A stretch of DNA of 64,000 nt. Origin: Pedobacter frigidisoli (lineage in GTDB: Bacteria > Bacteroidota > Bacteroidia > Sphingobacteriales > Sphingobacteriaceae). The stretch covers positions 42,420 to 106,419 of the forward strand of contig NZ_SJSN01000017.1 of assembly GCF_004331675.1 (NCBI RefSeq). The letters are read 5' to 3'. Of the stretch, positions 8,885 through 18,503 are shown one piece after another (within the stretch, counting starts at the first letter, position 1; each line of letters opens with the position of its first letter). Both the position numbers and the translations under genes were made by a program. Below the pieces are notes generated by a model. The model was given only the letters and a program-made list of their open reading frames with translations, did not search any database and was not told the DNA's origin.

Positions 8885-9964
8885 ATGAGCAAAGTGATAA
8901 ATACAGTAATTGCCGGAACGGGAAGTTATATTCCTGAGAACATTATTTCTGGTAACGAATTTTTAAATTCTACTTTTTTTGAGAATGGATCTCAATTAGA
9001 AAAGGAAAATTCTGAGATCATTAATAAATTTTCTGAGATTACGGAAATTGTAGAACGTAGATACGTTTGTCCGGAACAATTGAGTAACCACATTGGCGCA
9101 ATTGCTGCTGAAAAGGCAATTGAGAATGCGGGGATCGATAAAGAAACATTAGACTGTATTATCTTTTGCCATAACTTCGGAGACATCCCGGAGGGAAGCA
9201 ATCGTATAGATATTTTACCATCGTTAGCTTCAAAAGTCAAGCAACAATTGGGTATTGTTAACCCAGATTGTGTTGCTTACGATATCATTTTTGGCTGCCC
9301 GGGTTGGGTTCAAGGATCTATTCAGGCAGATTATTACATTAAAAGCGGTGATGCTAAACGTGTAATGGTTATTGGCGCTGAAACCTTGAGTAGAATCATC
9401 GATCCGCATGATCGCGATAGCATGATCTTTTCTGATGGTGCTGGAGCTGTTATTTTCGAAGCCAAGGAAGAAGCTGAGCAAAAGACTGGAATTTTAGCAC
9501 ATAAAACTGAAACTCATGCGGTAAACCATGGCAACCTTTTAATTATGGGCAAAGGTGCTCATCCAGAGGAAACCAATGGAAACTTATACTTAAAAATGAA
9601 TGGCCGAAAGCTGTATGAATTTGCAGTTGTACAGGTTCCGCAGGTGATTAAAAAAGCGATTGATAAGGCTGGATTGAGCGTAGAAGATGTGAACATCGTT
9701 TTTGTTCATCAAGCTAATGGTAAAATGGACACTGCAATAATGAAGCGCTTATTTAAGCTTTATGGCAAGGATACCGTTCCAGAAAACTTGGTTCCAATGA
9801 CTATATCTTGGTTAGGAAATAGCTCTGTTGCAACAGTGCCAACTTTGCTCGATTTAGTGTTGAAAGAACAAGTTAAAGGCTATAAGGTTAAAGCTGGAGA
9901 TGTTGCTGTTTTTGCATCGGTGGGAGCGGGAATGCACATCAATGCATTTGTATATCGTTTTTAG
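8885..9964 (+). CDS. 3-oxoacyl-ACP synthase III-like (FabH family) ketosynthase
   Basis: A thiolase-fold condensing enzyme of 359 residues with the KASIII Cys-His-Asn triad: C138 in IIFGCPGWVQ, H275 in FVHQANGK, and N312 in LGNSSVATVP. The N-terminus (VIAGTGSYIPENIISG) is typical of FabH paralogues. It is about 30 residues longer than classical FabH, with an insertion near residues 35-55 (NSTFFENGSQLEKENSE). It could initiate fatty acid synthesis or act in a specialised acyl pathway; no other lipid gene is adjacent, so the substrate is open. Its stop codon overlaps the stop of the convergent TPR gene (shared TTAG). Confidence 0.85.
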   Translation: MSKVINTVIAGTGSYIPENIISGNEFLNSTFFENGSQLEKENSEIINKFSEITEIVERRYVCPEQLSNHIGAIAAEKAIENAGIDKETLDCIIFCHNFGDIPEGSNRIDILPSLASKVKQQLGIVNPDCVAYDIIFGCPGWVQGSIQADYYIKSGDAKRVMVIGAETLSRIIDPHDRDSMIFSDGAGAVIFEAKEEAEQKTGILAHKTETHAVNHGNLLIMGKGAHPEETNGNLYLKMNGRKLYEFAVVQVPQVIKKAIDKAGLSVEDVNIVFVHQANGKMDTAIMKRLFKLYGKDTVPENLVPMTISWLGNSSVATVPTLLDLVLKEQVKGYKVKAGDVAVFASVGAGMHINAFVYRF

Positions 9965-11445
9965 TTTAAGCGCCTTAAACCAGCCTTAGCCTGACTTTCG
10001 ATACTGCTTTCATATTCATGGTTTTTCATGGCTATAGCAAGATTAAAAGCCTCTTTTGCTTTGGCTACGTTTTTTCTATTTTCATAAACTTTACCAATTT
10101 GCAAAGCGGCATTCGCAGCAAAATAATGTTTTTGGTTTTTACCTAGATTAATGGTTGTTTGGTAAGCACTTAAAGCCTGATCGTCTTTTCCCAAATCATC
10201 GTATATTCGCCCCAATCGATAATTAAACTCAATTTTATCACGATCGCTAGAAAAATCAGAGGTTTTTTTATCATCCAAAACCTGCAAGGCCTTGGCAAAA
10301 TAACCACCATCACATAATAGCCTAGCTTTTAAAAGATCAATTGCTGGAGTAGAAGCCGTTGCATCGTTTTTTGCCTGTTTATCTTTCTCCATATAAGTAT
10401 ATCCATTGTTAATCGTCTTTGTCGCATAACTAGCATAAGCCGATTTATCATTTTTTAAAAGCGAGATCCATCCCAAATGGATATTAGCATCCTTAATAAA
10501 ATTTACGCCCTTATTCGTCTGCAAAAAGCGATTAAAATAAGTTGCAGCATTTAAATCTAGTTTATTAAGATGTGCAACACCTTCCAAATAATCAAGGTAT
10601 GGAAATGGTTGATAAACGCCGCCTTCTGGTCTTTTCGATAAAATAGAAATCGCCTCCTCACTGTGCGCATTTTTGATGCAAACATAACTTTGCAAGTAAC
10701 TTTTTAATAAGCTCGTATCGGCAATTCGTTCGGTATATTTCATTGTTTTTGAATACGCCAGCGGACTATGCGCTACATCTGTAAGCACGTATGCATAATA
10801 GAAAACTACCTCTTCGTAAAATGGCTCGTAAGATGATTTTGGGAGATTATCTGCCAATTTCTCGAACATATTTAATCCATTTTGTAGGTTGCCTTTTATC
10901 CCAAATGTTGATAATGCTGTTTTTAATGCTCCATCTGGAAGATTTCCCAAAACCGCATTGATTAAACCCAATCCTTTTAAATTTAGATGAAAGTTGGGAA
11001 ACTTTTTAGCATTCTCTTGAAGTAGATTATTTGCCCTTTTTACTTCCATCGCGGCATTAAAATATTCACCAAAACGACCACGAATTAATGCCCATTGCAA
11101 ATTGATCTCTGCTTGCGCATACAGGTAATACGGAGAGCTCTTATCATCATCACTAATCTGATCCAAGCGTGATGATTTATTGCCCTTCAATCGATCGAAA
11201 TCTGCCTTACTTTCTGAAGTGAGCACTGTAAAATAATCTACATAGTTTTCTAATAGCGGAATGATAGAATTATTGGGATGTTGTTTTTTTTCTGTCGAGA
11301 TGTATGCCTTTGCATTACCCAGCTTTAATTCGAATATACTTCTGTAGGCATTTAGGCAATTGGTATTGAAATCGAAGTTGGCAAAGGAAGAAAAAGGAAA
11401 TATTAGTAATGCAGCTAATGCACAAAAACGCAAGCTTTTAATCAT
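9961..11445 (-). CDS. Secreted or periplasmic TPR-repeat protein
   Basis: I chose Met10 of the longer frame (which could begin at 11472) because MIKSLRFCALAALLIFPFSS makes a clean signal peptide. The rest is helical, with tetratricopeptide-like units most evident at the C-terminus (FNYRLGRIYDDLGKDDQALS, then AANAALQIGKVYENRKNVAK). The length fits Bacteroidetes proteins usually annotated only as tetratricopeptide repeat protein. It may scaffold an envelope complex; no partner is indicated. It ends inside the stop codon of the FabH-like gene. Confidence 0.8.
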   Translation of the reverse strand: MIKSLRFCALAALLIFPFSSFANFDFNTNCLNAYRSIFELKLGNAKAYISTEKKQHPNNSIIPLLENYVDYFTVLTSESKADFDRLKGNKSSRLDQISDDDKSSPYYLYAQAEINLQWALIRGRFGEYFNAAMEVKRANNLLQENAKKFPNFHLNLKGLGLINAVLGNLPDGALKTALSTFGIKGNLQNGLNMFEKLADNLPKSSYEPFYEEVVFYYAYVLTDVAHSPLAYSKTMKYTERIADTSLLKSYLQSYVCIKNAHSEEAISILSKRPEGGVYQPFPYLDYLEGVAHLNKLDLNAATYFNRFLQTNKGVNFIKDANIHLGWISLLKNDKSAYASYATKTINNGYTYMEKDKQAKNDATASTPAIDLLKARLLCDGGYFAKALQVLDDKKTSDFSSDRDKIEFNYRLGRIYDDLGKDDQALSAYQTTINLGKNQKHYFAANAALQIGKVYENRKNVAKAKEAFNLAIAMKNHEYESSIESQAKAGLRRLN

Positions 11446-11550
11446 TCGGGAATTATTATAGTTTGGCGCCACTACTTTTCGGGTAGCAGAAATTCACATT
11501 TAAACAAATATCTAAATTTAACGCTAAAATCTTATTCTTGTTTTGCGTAA

Positions 11551-11583
11551 AAACAAAAAACGTCCTGATTTTCATCAGAACGT
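11551..11583 (-). terminator. Terminator after the zinc-ribbon gene
   Basis: On the minus strand a 10-bp stem (11574-11583 with 11560-11569) includes one U-G pair and is followed by TTTTTT-G-TTT. The wobble pair is only favourable on the minus strand, which fits the zinc-ribbon gene ending at 11610. Confidence 0.8.
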
Positions 11584-11609
11584 CTTTTAATAATTTTAAA
11601 GATTGCTAC

Positions 11610-12356
11610 CTAAGAAGCCTCTGCTACTTCAACTGTTAAAGCCTCATCAACCAAGATACGTCCGCAATGCTCGCAAACGATAATTTTTTTACGTTGACGA
11701 ATATCTAACTGACGTTGAGGTGGAATTTGGTTAAAACAACCTGAACAAGAATCACGGTCGATAGTTACAACAGCTAAACCGTTAATTGCATTCTTGCGTA
11801 AACGTTTGTAAGCAACCAATAATCTTTCGTCGATAGTTGGCTCAGCTTTATCAGCTTTCTTTTGTAAATCTTGCTCTTCCTTTTCAGTTTCTGCAGTAAT
11901 TACATCCAATTCGCCTTTTTTAACATCTAAATCTTTTTTTCTACCATCTAATTCAGCTTTTGCAGCTTCATAGATTTCAGTTTTAGAAGTAATCTCGAAA
12001 CCATGTTCTTTAATTTTCTTTTCAGAAACTTGGATATCTAAACCTTGAATCTCAATTTCTTTTGTTAAAGCATCGTATTCACGGTTGTTTTTAACATCTT
12101 TTAATTGAGTATCGTATCTTTTGATTGCTGCTTGAGCATCTTTGATTGTATTTTTGCGAGTTACGATTGAATCCTCAAGATCATCTAGCTCACCTTTGAT
12201 TTTTGAAATTCTAGTTTCTAATCCTAAAACATCATCTTCTAAATCGGCAACTTCCATTGGTAATTCGCCACGTACTTGGCGGATTTTATCAATTTTTGTG
12301 TGGATATTTTGTAATTCGTATAAAGCTTTTAGCTTTTGTTCTACGGTTTGTTCCAT
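11610..12356 (-). CDS. Coiled-coil protein with C4 zinc ribbon
   Basis: 248 residues. Residues about 10-180 are a long charged coiled coil (repeated KGELDDLEDSIVTRKN and ELDGRKKDLDVKKGELDV patterns). The C-terminus is a zinc ribbon with two CxxC pairs, CSGCFNQIPP and VCEHCGRILVDE. This matches the zf-RING_7/DUF164 family found beside Nif3-like genes. Its ATG shares a base with the upstream stop (TAATG), so translation is probably coupled. The role is undefined; RNA or nucleotide metabolism has been suggested for the family. Confidence 0.88.
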   Translation of the reverse strand: MEQTVEQKLKALYELQNIHTKIDKIRQVRGELPMEVADLEDDVLGLETRISKIKGELDDLEDSIVTRKNTIKDAQAAIKRYDTQLKDVKNNREYDALTKEIEIQGLDIQVSEKKIKEHGFEITSKTEIYEAAKAELDGRKKDLDVKKGELDVITAETEKEEQDLQKKADKAEPTIDERLLVAYKRLRKNAINGLAVVTIDRDSCSGCFNQIPPQRQLDIRQRKKIIVCEHCGRILVDEALTVEVAEAS

Positions 12357-13453
12357 TAAAACAAGTAATTAATTGGGTTTGTATTTTGCTCCGTTAAACG
12401 GATTGCAAAGTTAGTAAATTTTTTCTGAATAATTTCTACCAATAAATTTGAGGTAAATTGTTCAGTTTCAAAGTGTCCGATGTCGGCAATGATGATTTTT
12501 TCCTCTGCATCGAAAAACTCATGGTATTTATAATCAGCTGTGATAAAAGCATCTGCTCCTGCGGCGATGGCCTCTCTCAAAAGGAAACTTCCAGAGCCAC
12601 CACATACAGCCACTTTTTTAATCCTTTTGCCGATAACATCGGTATGCCGGACTACTTTAGCTTGCATTCTATCTTTTACTAAATGCAAAAAATCATACGC
12701 ATCCATATCGTATTCCAGCCAACCCATCATTCCCGCACCAACCAATTGATGTTTATTTTCGAGTTTGTAAATATCATAGGCAACTTCTTCATAAGGATGA
12801 TTTTCAAACAAGGCTACCAAAATCTTTCTTTCTGCTTGCGTGGGATAAACCATTTCGATTCGCACTTCAGGTTCTCTGTGGCGAACACCTTTTTCACCAA
12901 CAAAGGGATCAGAATCCTCATTGCCTTTAAAAGTTCCAAAACCATCTGCATTGAAACTGCATTCGCTGTAATTAGCAATATTGCCTGCGCCGGCATAAAA
13001 TAAAGCTGAACGCAATTGCTCAGCCTGTGCTTGCGGGCAAAAAGTAACCAATTTTTTTAACAACCCAGTTTTCGGCGAGAGTACTTTGGTTCCGGTTAAA
13101 CCTAAACGTTCGCAAATTCTGGCATTTACACCTGTATGAATACTGTCTAAATTTGTATGGATGGCATATAAAGCGATGTTATTTTTTATGGCTTTTAATA
13201 CAACCCGCTCCACATAGTTTTTGCCGTTTAGCTTTTTTAATCCTTTAAAAACGATTGGATGATGGGTGATAATGAGGTTACAGCCCGTTGAAATTGCCTC
13301 ATCAACAATCGATTCGATACAATCTAATGCCACCAAAGCCGCTCGAATTTCCATATTCGGATCGCCAACAATTAAACCTGAATTGTCATAATCTTCTTGA
13401 TAATTCAAAGGCGCAATGCTTTCTAAATAATTGGTTATTTCTGATAATCTCAT
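12356..13453 (-). CDS. Nif3-like dinuclear metal centre protein
   Basis: 365-residue Nif3/YbgI-family protein, a hexameric toroid with a two-metal site. Metal-binding motifs are visible as NLIITHHPIVFKG and LYAIHTNLDSIHTGVNARI in the N-terminal half, and ADYKYHEFFDAEEKIIIADI with HFETEQF in the C-terminal half. The middle (about residues 130-240) carries the CutA-like insert seen in longer members. The metal site suggests hydrolase activity, but no substrate is established. Coupled to the zinc-ribbon gene downstream. Confidence 0.9.
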   Translation of the reverse strand: MRLSEITNYLESIAPLNYQEDYDNSGLIVGDPNMEIRAALVALDCIESIVDEAISTGCNLIITHHPIVFKGLKKLNGKNYVERVVLKAIKNNIALYAIHTNLDSIHTGVNARICERLGLTGTKVLSPKTGLLKKLVTFCPQAQAEQLRSALFYAGAGNIANYSECSFNADGFGTFKGNEDSDPFVGEKGVRHREPEVRIEMVYPTQAERKILVALFENHPYEEVAYDIYKLENKHQLVGAGMMGWLEYDMDAYDFLHLVKDRMQAKVVRHTDVIGKRIKKVAVCGGSGSFLLREAIAAGADAFITADYKYHEFFDAEEKIIIADIGHFETEQFTSNLLVEIIQKKFTNFAIRLTEQNTNPINYLF

Positions 13454-13530
13454 GGCATAAAGATATATAATTTGATGTTTTTTGTTTGAATGGATTTTTT
13501 GAAAGTAGCGTAGGCAGGTAATTTAGCTAA

Positions 13531-13623
13531 CCGTCATTTCGAGCGAAGCCGAGAAATCTTTTTAAGTCGAATTGCAATGTTCAAAGATCTCTCTGTTCCG
13601 CTGCGCTTCAATCGAGATGACGG
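13531..13623. repeat. Family R (REP-like) paired-arm palindrome
   Basis: The left arm is CGTCA, stem TTTC...GAAA, then TCT. The right arm, read on the minus strand, is CGTCA, stem TCTC...GAGA, then TCT. The two arms differ by a compensatory base pair. Related arms are at 18688, 34173, 35147, 37603 and 48396. Confidence 0.7.
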
Positions 13624-13668
13624 CATTTTGAACGATTGCTGTTTAAATTCTTAACAATGTTTTCCACC

Positions 13669-13741
13669 TAAACCCGATAGCAACGAAAAGCCCGCAAACC
13701 CGATTCTTCATCGGGTGCGGACTTGTAGTGTATAGCGGGAC
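13669..13741 (+). repeat. Family T repeat, copy b
   Basis: Head TAAACCCGATAGCAACG, tail AGTGTATAGCGGGAC. The core hairpin is ACCCGAT (13698-13704) with ATCGGGT (13710-13716), and outer CCGC/GCGG pairs extend the fold. Confidence 0.65.
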
Positions 13742-13791
13742 AAACGCTTAAAAAAAGATTCTGTCTCTGCTTTTCAAAAAATTATTTTAAA

Positions 13792-13840
13792 AACTTACGA
13801 AGTTCTCTTAACGCTCGCTGCCCTTGAAACTTCGTAAGTT
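13792..13840 (-). terminator. Probable terminator hairpin after the TM2 gene
   Basis: A perfect 13-bp inverted repeat (13792-13804 with 13828-13840) lies 4 bp past the TM2 stop. On the minus strand it is followed by an A/T-rich run with TTTT and TTTTTTG. The 23-base loop is long for a terminator. Confidence 0.5.
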
Positions 13841-13843
13841 AAA

Positions 13844-14221
13844 TTATGCTTGTTGAAAGCCACCGCCCATTCTTACCATTTGCAAGCTTTCGAAAACCGC
13901 TTTTTGGTTGTACTCAAACGTTAGACTTTTATGGTTTATCACATCTACAATTGTACCGATTGCGCATAAACCGCCAGTAAAGAAGTATAAAATACCCATC
14001 CCGATTTGGCCGATTACAAAACGGTGTATTCCGGCAAAGCCTAAAAATCCGATTAGGGCCAACAATAAGATTTCTGATGGTTGCTTTCTACGACTACCGT
14101 AAATCATTAAGAAATTACGTAATTGTTGTTCGTTTAAGCCTGTTGTTGCTTGCTGTAAGTAGGCGTATTCTTCTGGCGTTATACCTGGTAACGACATTAA
14201 AGGCGATTGAAATATATCCAT
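13844..14221 (-). CDS. TM2-domain membrane protein
   Basis: 125 residues. The C-terminal two-thirds is a TM2 domain: a first membrane segment LLALIGFLGFAGIHRFVIGQ containing the conserved GIHRFVIGQ, and a second, GILYFFTGGLCAIGTIVDVI, with the family's aspartate. The N-terminus (about 1-45) is a soluble segment with a Gln-rich helix. The function is unknown; TM2 proteins are small inner-membrane proteins. It follows the DUF2752 gene after 5 bases, so the two are likely co-transcribed. Confidence 0.88.
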   Translation of the reverse strand: MDIFQSPLMSLPGITPEEYAYLQQATTGLNEQQLRNFLMIYGSRRKQPSEILLLALIGFLGFAGIHRFVIGQIGMGILYFFTGGLCAIGTIVDVINHKSLTFEYNQKAVFESLQMVRMGGGFQQA

Positions 14222-14226
14222 GGTTT

Positions 14227-14529
14227 CTATGTATTTGTTGTTTGAAATTTAAATTTGTTTCTATTTTTTATCAATGTGTAAATTCTGTAAACTATAATTA
14301 AAAGTGCCGGAAAGCCAAACCAATGTTGGGAAAAGCTTTCGGTAAATTCGCCATGAAAAATATGACTAATCGACCTGCCCAAACCGCACCCTGGACACCA
14401 ACCCTCGTAGCCTAAATTTGCTAGCGGACAAAGTGTAAAGTGATGTTCATGACCATTAGCTGTTGCCAATAACACTAAAGCTGTCAGCCAGAACACCAGT
14501 TCTAGAGGCAAGTTTTTTAGGTGTTTCAT
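14227..14529 (-). CDS. DUF2752 membrane protein
   Basis: I start at the internal Met (MKHLKNLPLELVFW). The frame is open to an upstream ATG at 14568, which would add 13 residues. DUF2752 features are the CPLANLGYEGWCPGCGLGRS segment with its conserved CPGCGxxR core, followed by SISHIFHGEF and a final membrane helix (FGFPALLIIVYRIYTLI). Small inner-membrane protein of unknown role, paired with the TM2 gene as often seen in Bacteroidetes. Confidence 0.85.
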   Translation of the reverse strand: MKHLKNLPLELVFWLTALVLLATANGHEHHFTLCPLANLGYEGWCPGCGLGRSISHIFHGEFTESFSQHWFGFPALLIIVYRIYTLIKNRNKFKFQTTNT

Positions 14530-14798
14530 CGCTTTAAAATTTGTTTTCAATGGTGATGAAGCTATCATGATTTTCTTGTATATTTTGATTTTAGGTAAAT
14601 CAATGATGGTTTCATGCTTTCAATTTATATATTTTAGAGGGTTTACCAGAAGCTTTGTTACTGAAATATACGTTTATTCGACGAACCGTAAATTTAAACC
14701 GACGAATTAGGATTGGAACACGAGAAACTACGCACAAACTTAAAAAACCTTTAACAAAGTTTGCGGTTAAATATAAAAGATAAGCTTATTTTTGTGCC

Positions 14799-17700
14799 TT
14801 GAACATTCGCGATTTAATAAATAGATACAAAACCGACGATAGGGTAACCGAATTTACCAAAGCGTTGAACTCCGCTAAAAACCCAAAGATACAATTAAAG
14901 GGATTGGTGGGTTCTGCCGATGCCATTGTTGCGCTTTCCTCGTATTTTATACTTCATAAACCTTTGCTTTTTATACTTCCTGATAGGGAAGAAGCTGCCT
15001 ATTTCCAATCTGATTTGGAAAGTGTTTTGGATAAGCAGGTTTTGTTATTTCCATCTTCGTACCGAAAATCTTTCGATTTTACCCAAGTGGATACGGCAAA
15101 TGTTTTGGCTCGTGCCGAGGTCTTAAACGAACTGAATCACGATTCGGAATATGGAAAAATTGTGGTTTCGTATCCAGAGGCAATTGCCGAGAAAGTGATT
15201 GATCGCTCTGCGTTAGAGAAAAACACTTTAGAAATTAGTCTTGGCGCTAAACTGGGCATCGATTTTATTAATGAATTTTTAATTGATTACGATTTCAACA
15301 GACGTGATTTTGTTTATGAACCCGGTCAGTTTTCGATTCGTGGTGGGATTGTAGATATTTTTTCTTTTTCTTCTGATTTGCCTTACCGCATCGAGTTTTT
15401 TGGCGATGAGGTGGAAAGTATCCGTAGTTTTGAAATTGAAAGTCAGCTTTCTGTGGCCGACGTAAAATCGCTTACCATTGTACCAAACGTTCAAGCTAAG
15501 TTTTTAACGGAAAGCAACATCAGTATTCTCGATTATATCGATCAGGATACACAGCTTTGGTTTAAAGATGTTGAGTTCACTTTAGATATTATAAAAGCGG
15601 GTTACAAAAAGGCTGTCGAACTTTGGAAAGCCCTTTCGCTTGCTGATAAAACTCAAAATCCGGAATGGATTGATCCAAAATTTGCTTTTACAGATGAAAA
15701 ATTATTAGGCGATCATCTTCAGGATTTTCCAATTATAGAGTTCGGTAAACAGTTCTTTTATAAAACAGAGCATCGTTTTGAGTTCGAAACTAAACCTCAG
15801 CCATCGTTCAATAAAGATTTTAACCTCTTAATCCATAATTTAAAAGAGAACGAAAAGGCCGGAATTGTAAATTTCATTTTTACGGATTCGCCAAAGCAAA
15901 TTGAGCGTTTATATGCCATTTTAGAGGATATTGATAAAACGGCAAAATTTACGCCAATTAATAGCATGTTGCGTGAGGGTTTTGTCGACCCTCAAATTCA
16001 GACTGCGTTTTACACCGACCATCAAATATTTGATCGTTACTATAAATACAAGCTTAAAAAGGGTTATCAGAAAAGTCAGGCGATTACGTTAAAAGATCTT
16101 CGTGAATTAAAATCTGGTGATTATGTTACCCACATCGATCATGGTATTGGAAAATACGCTGGCCTAGAAAAAGTTGATGTAAATGGCAAAACGCAAGAAA
16201 TGATCCGTTTGATTTATGCGGATAATGATTTGCTTTATGTAAACATCAACTCGCTAAATCGCATTGCGAAATACAGCGGAAAGGAAAGTGGTGTACCGAA
16301 GATGAATAAATTGGGTACCGACGCTTGGGATAAACTCAAAAAGACCACAAAAAAAAAAGTTAAAGACATTGCCCGAGATTTGATTCGGCTTTATGCTTTG
16401 CGTAAAACGCAGGCCGGAACCGCTTTTTCGCCTGATAGTTATTTGCAGACTGAATTGGAAGCTTCGTTTATTTATGAGGATACGCCCGATCAGCTAAAAG
16501 CCACGCAGGATGTGAAAAAGGATATGGAATCGCCACATCCGATGGATCGATTGGTTTGCGGCGATGTGGGTTTTGGTAAGACTGAAATTGCAGTTCGTGC
16601 GGCTTTTAAAGCTGTTGCCGAGGGAAAACAGGCAGCAATTTTGGTTCCTACAACAATCCTAGCTTTACAACATTTTAAAACTTTTTCTGCTAGATTAAAA
16701 GATTTCCCGGTTACGGTAGATTATATCAATCGCTTTAAGACAAGCAAACAAATTAAAGATACCTTAGCGGAGGCCGCAGCTGGTAAAGTTGATATCTTGA
16801 TTGGTACGCATCGCTTATTAAGCAAAGATGTGAAGTTTAAGGATTTGGGCATCATGATCATTGATGAGGAACAAAAGTTTGGTGTAACCGCAAAGGAAAG
16901 ACTAAAAGCTGTTCGTGTAAATGTAGATACCTTAACACTTACCGCCACACCAATTCCGAGAACTTTACATTTTTCTTTAATGGGCGCCAGGGATTTATCG
17001 ATCATTAGTACACCACCGCCAAATCGCCAGCCCGTAAATACCGAACTTCATGTTTTTAATGATAAATTGATCCAAGAAGCGGTTCAATTTGAATTGGATA
17101 GAGGCGGGCAGGTTTTCTTTGTACACAACCGCGTTAACGATTTGATGCAGTTGGGCGGATTGATCCAGAAACTGGTTCCAAAAGCGAGGATCGGTTTAGC
17201 TCATGGTCAGTTAGATGGCGATGCTTTGGAAGATGTAATGCTTGATTTTATTAATGGCGAAAAAGATGTTTTGGTAGCCACCACGATAATTGAGGCTGGT
17301 TTGGATATTCCAAATGCCAATACCATCATTATCAATCATGCGCACATGTTCGGCTTGAGCGATTTACACCAAATGCGGGGTCGCGTAGGGCGAAGCAACA
17401 AAAAGGCTTTCTGTTATTTACTTTCTCCGCCGCTTTCTACTTTAACTTCTGAAGCAAGAAAACGGTTAAGTGCCATTGAAGAATTTTCTGATTTGGGAAG
17501 TGGCTTTAATGTGGCGATGCGAGATTTAGATATCCGCGGCAGCGGAAATTTATTGGGAGCAGAACAAAGTGGTTTCATTGCCGAAATTGGTTTTGAAATG
17601 TACCACAAAATTTTAGATGAAGCTATTCAGGAGCTCAAAGAAGCCGAATTTAAAGGTTTATTTGAGAACGAACCTGCCCGTCCATTTGTAGGTTTTACAC

Positions 17701-18137
17701 AAGTTGATACCGATTTAGAGCTTTATATTCCTGATGCTTACATCACAAATATCACTGAACGTTATAATTTATACACCGAACTTTCCAAACTGAATAATGA
17801 AACGGAATTAGCTGTTTTTGAGAAACACTTGGCCGATCGTTTCGGTCCAGTTCCGCCACAGGTTAAAACGATGTTGAGTGTTGTTCGGTTACAATGGCTG
17901 GGCAAAAAGCTAGGTTTCGAAAAAATCAGTTTCAAGAAAAACAGTTTACGCGGATATTTTCTAAGTGATAAACAATCTAAATATTTCGATTCTGAAACTT
18001 TTACCAAAATTTTAACTTTCGCTCAAAATCATCCAAGGATGTGTAATCTGAAAGAGGTTAAAAATACTTTGCGCATCGCTTTTGATAATGTAGTTACTGT
18101 TGAAGAGGCCATTCAGACCTTAGAATTGATTGATTAA
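14799..18137 (+). CDS. mfd: Transcription-repair coupling factor
   Basis: Displaces RNA polymerase stalled at lesions and recruits UvrA. 1112 residues. The start is TTG at 14799 (NIRDLINRYKTDD follows); no in-frame ATG fits the family N-terminus. Order: UvrB-like N-terminal region (about 1-400, with YEPGQFSIRGGIVDIFSFSS), polymerase-interacting domain (GDYVTHIDHGIGKYAGLE), then the RecG-like motor with Walker A GDVGFGKTE (K594), DEEQ box (689-692), TATPIPRTL, and QMRGRVGRS. The C-terminal TRCF domain ends near VEEAIQTLELID. A 19-bp terminator stem overlaps the stop codon. Confidence 0.96.
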   Translation: MNIRDLINRYKTDDRVTEFTKALNSAKNPKIQLKGLVGSADAIVALSSYFILHKPLLFILPDREEAAYFQSDLESVLDKQVLLFPSSYRKSFDFTQVDTANVLARAEVLNELNHDSEYGKIVVSYPEAIAEKVIDRSALEKNTLEISLGAKLGIDFINEFLIDYDFNRRDFVYEPGQFSIRGGIVDIFSFSSDLPYRIEFFGDEVESIRSFEIESQLSVADVKSLTIVPNVQAKFLTESNISILDYIDQDTQLWFKDVEFTLDIIKAGYKKAVELWKALSLADKTQNPEWIDPKFAFTDEKLLGDHLQDFPIIEFGKQFFYKTEHRFEFETKPQPSFNKDFNLLIHNLKENEKAGIVNFIFTDSPKQIERLYAILEDIDKTAKFTPINSMLREGFVDPQIQTAFYTDHQIFDRYYKYKLKKGYQKSQAITLKDLRELKSGDYVTHIDHGIGKYAGLEKVDVNGKTQEMIRLIYADNDLLYVNINSLNRIAKYSGKESGVPKMNKLGTDAWDKLKKTTKKKVKDIARDLIRLYALRKTQAGTAFSPDSYLQTELEASFIYEDTPDQLKATQDVKKDMESPHPMDRLVCGDVGFGKTEIAVRAAFKAVAEGKQAAILVPTTILALQHFKTFSARLKDFPVTVDYINRFKTSKQIKDTLAEAAAGKVDILIGTHRLLSKDVKFKDLGIMIIDEEQKFGVTAKERLKAVRVNVDTLTLTATPIPRTLHFSLMGARDLSIISTPPPNRQPVNTELHVFNDKLIQEAVQFELDRGGQVFFVHNRVNDLMQLGGLIQKLVPKARIGLAHGQLDGDALEDVMLDFINGEKDVLVATTIIEAGLDIPNANTIIINHAHMFGLSDLHQMRGRVGRSNKKAFCYLLSPPLSTLTSEARKRLSAIEEFSDLGSGFNVAMRDLDIRGSGNLLGAEQSGFIAEIGFEMYHKILDEAIQELKEAEFKGLFENEPARPFVGFTQVDTDLELYIPDAYITNITERYNLYTELSKLNNETELAVFEKHLADRFGPVPPQVKTMLSVVRLQWLGKKLGFEKISFKKNSLRGYFLSDKQSKYFDSETFTKILTFAQNHPRMCNLKEVKNTLRIAFDNVVTVEEAIQTLELID

Positions 18138-18179
18138 AAACGTTAATTCAGTCAGTTTGTTGACTGAATTAACGTTTTT
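18136..18179 (+). terminator. Very strong terminator at the end of mfd
   Basis: A perfect 19-bp stem (18136-18154 with 18161-18179) with a 6-base loop ends in TTTTT. The left arm includes the last bases of the TAA stop codon. Confidence 0.88.
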
Positions 18180-18194
18180 ACTTCAATCCATGGA

Positions 18195-18245
18195 CTGTGT
18201 CCTCGCAGATCATTTTTTTATTTCGGTCTGTGAGGACACAGACCG
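18195..18245. repeat. Pair of AGGA/TCCT-loop hairpins
   Basis: 18224-18245 is a perfect 9-bp stem (CGGTCTGTG / CACAGACCG) around loop AGGA. 18195-18208 is a shorter stem with loop TCCT, the same hairpin in the other orientation. A third member is at 49665-49688. Confidence 0.6.
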
Positions 18246-18281
18246 AGGCGCTTAACAAAAAAATCTAGACCTTATACTTTA

Positions 18282-18503
18282 ATGGATCCAACCTTATTAC
18301 TCGATTTAGTGAAAATGCAAATGCCATATGGAAAGTATAAGGGTTATTTGATCTGCAATATCCCTGAAAGTTATTTGCTTTGGTACAAGGATAAGGGTTT
18401 CCCAAAAGGAAAATTAGGTGATTTAATGGCGACGATGTTTGAGATTCGGGTTAATGGTTTGGAATATTTATTAACGCCGTTGAAGAATCAGAATCGGTTT
18501 TAA
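18282..18503 (+). CDS. DUF3820 family small protein
   Basis: 73 residues matching the DUF3820 family: MPYGKYKGYLICNIPESYL is the signature, followed by LLWYKDKGFPKGKLGDLM. The family is sometimes labelled a putative quorum-sensing-regulated virulence factor, but no biochemical function is established. Stand-alone gene bounded by hairpin repeats on both sides. Confidence 0.85.
   Translation: MDPTLLLDLVKMQMPYGKYKGYLICNIPESYLLWYKDKGFPKGKLGDLMATMFEIRVNGLEYLLTPLKNQNRF

Larger units (their letters stand above)
13454..13843. other. 390-bp gene-free stretch packed with repeats
   Basis: It holds one family R element (13531-13623), one family T element (13669-13741), and a long hairpin next to the TM2 gene stop (13792-13840). 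I see no coding potential. Confidence 0.7.
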
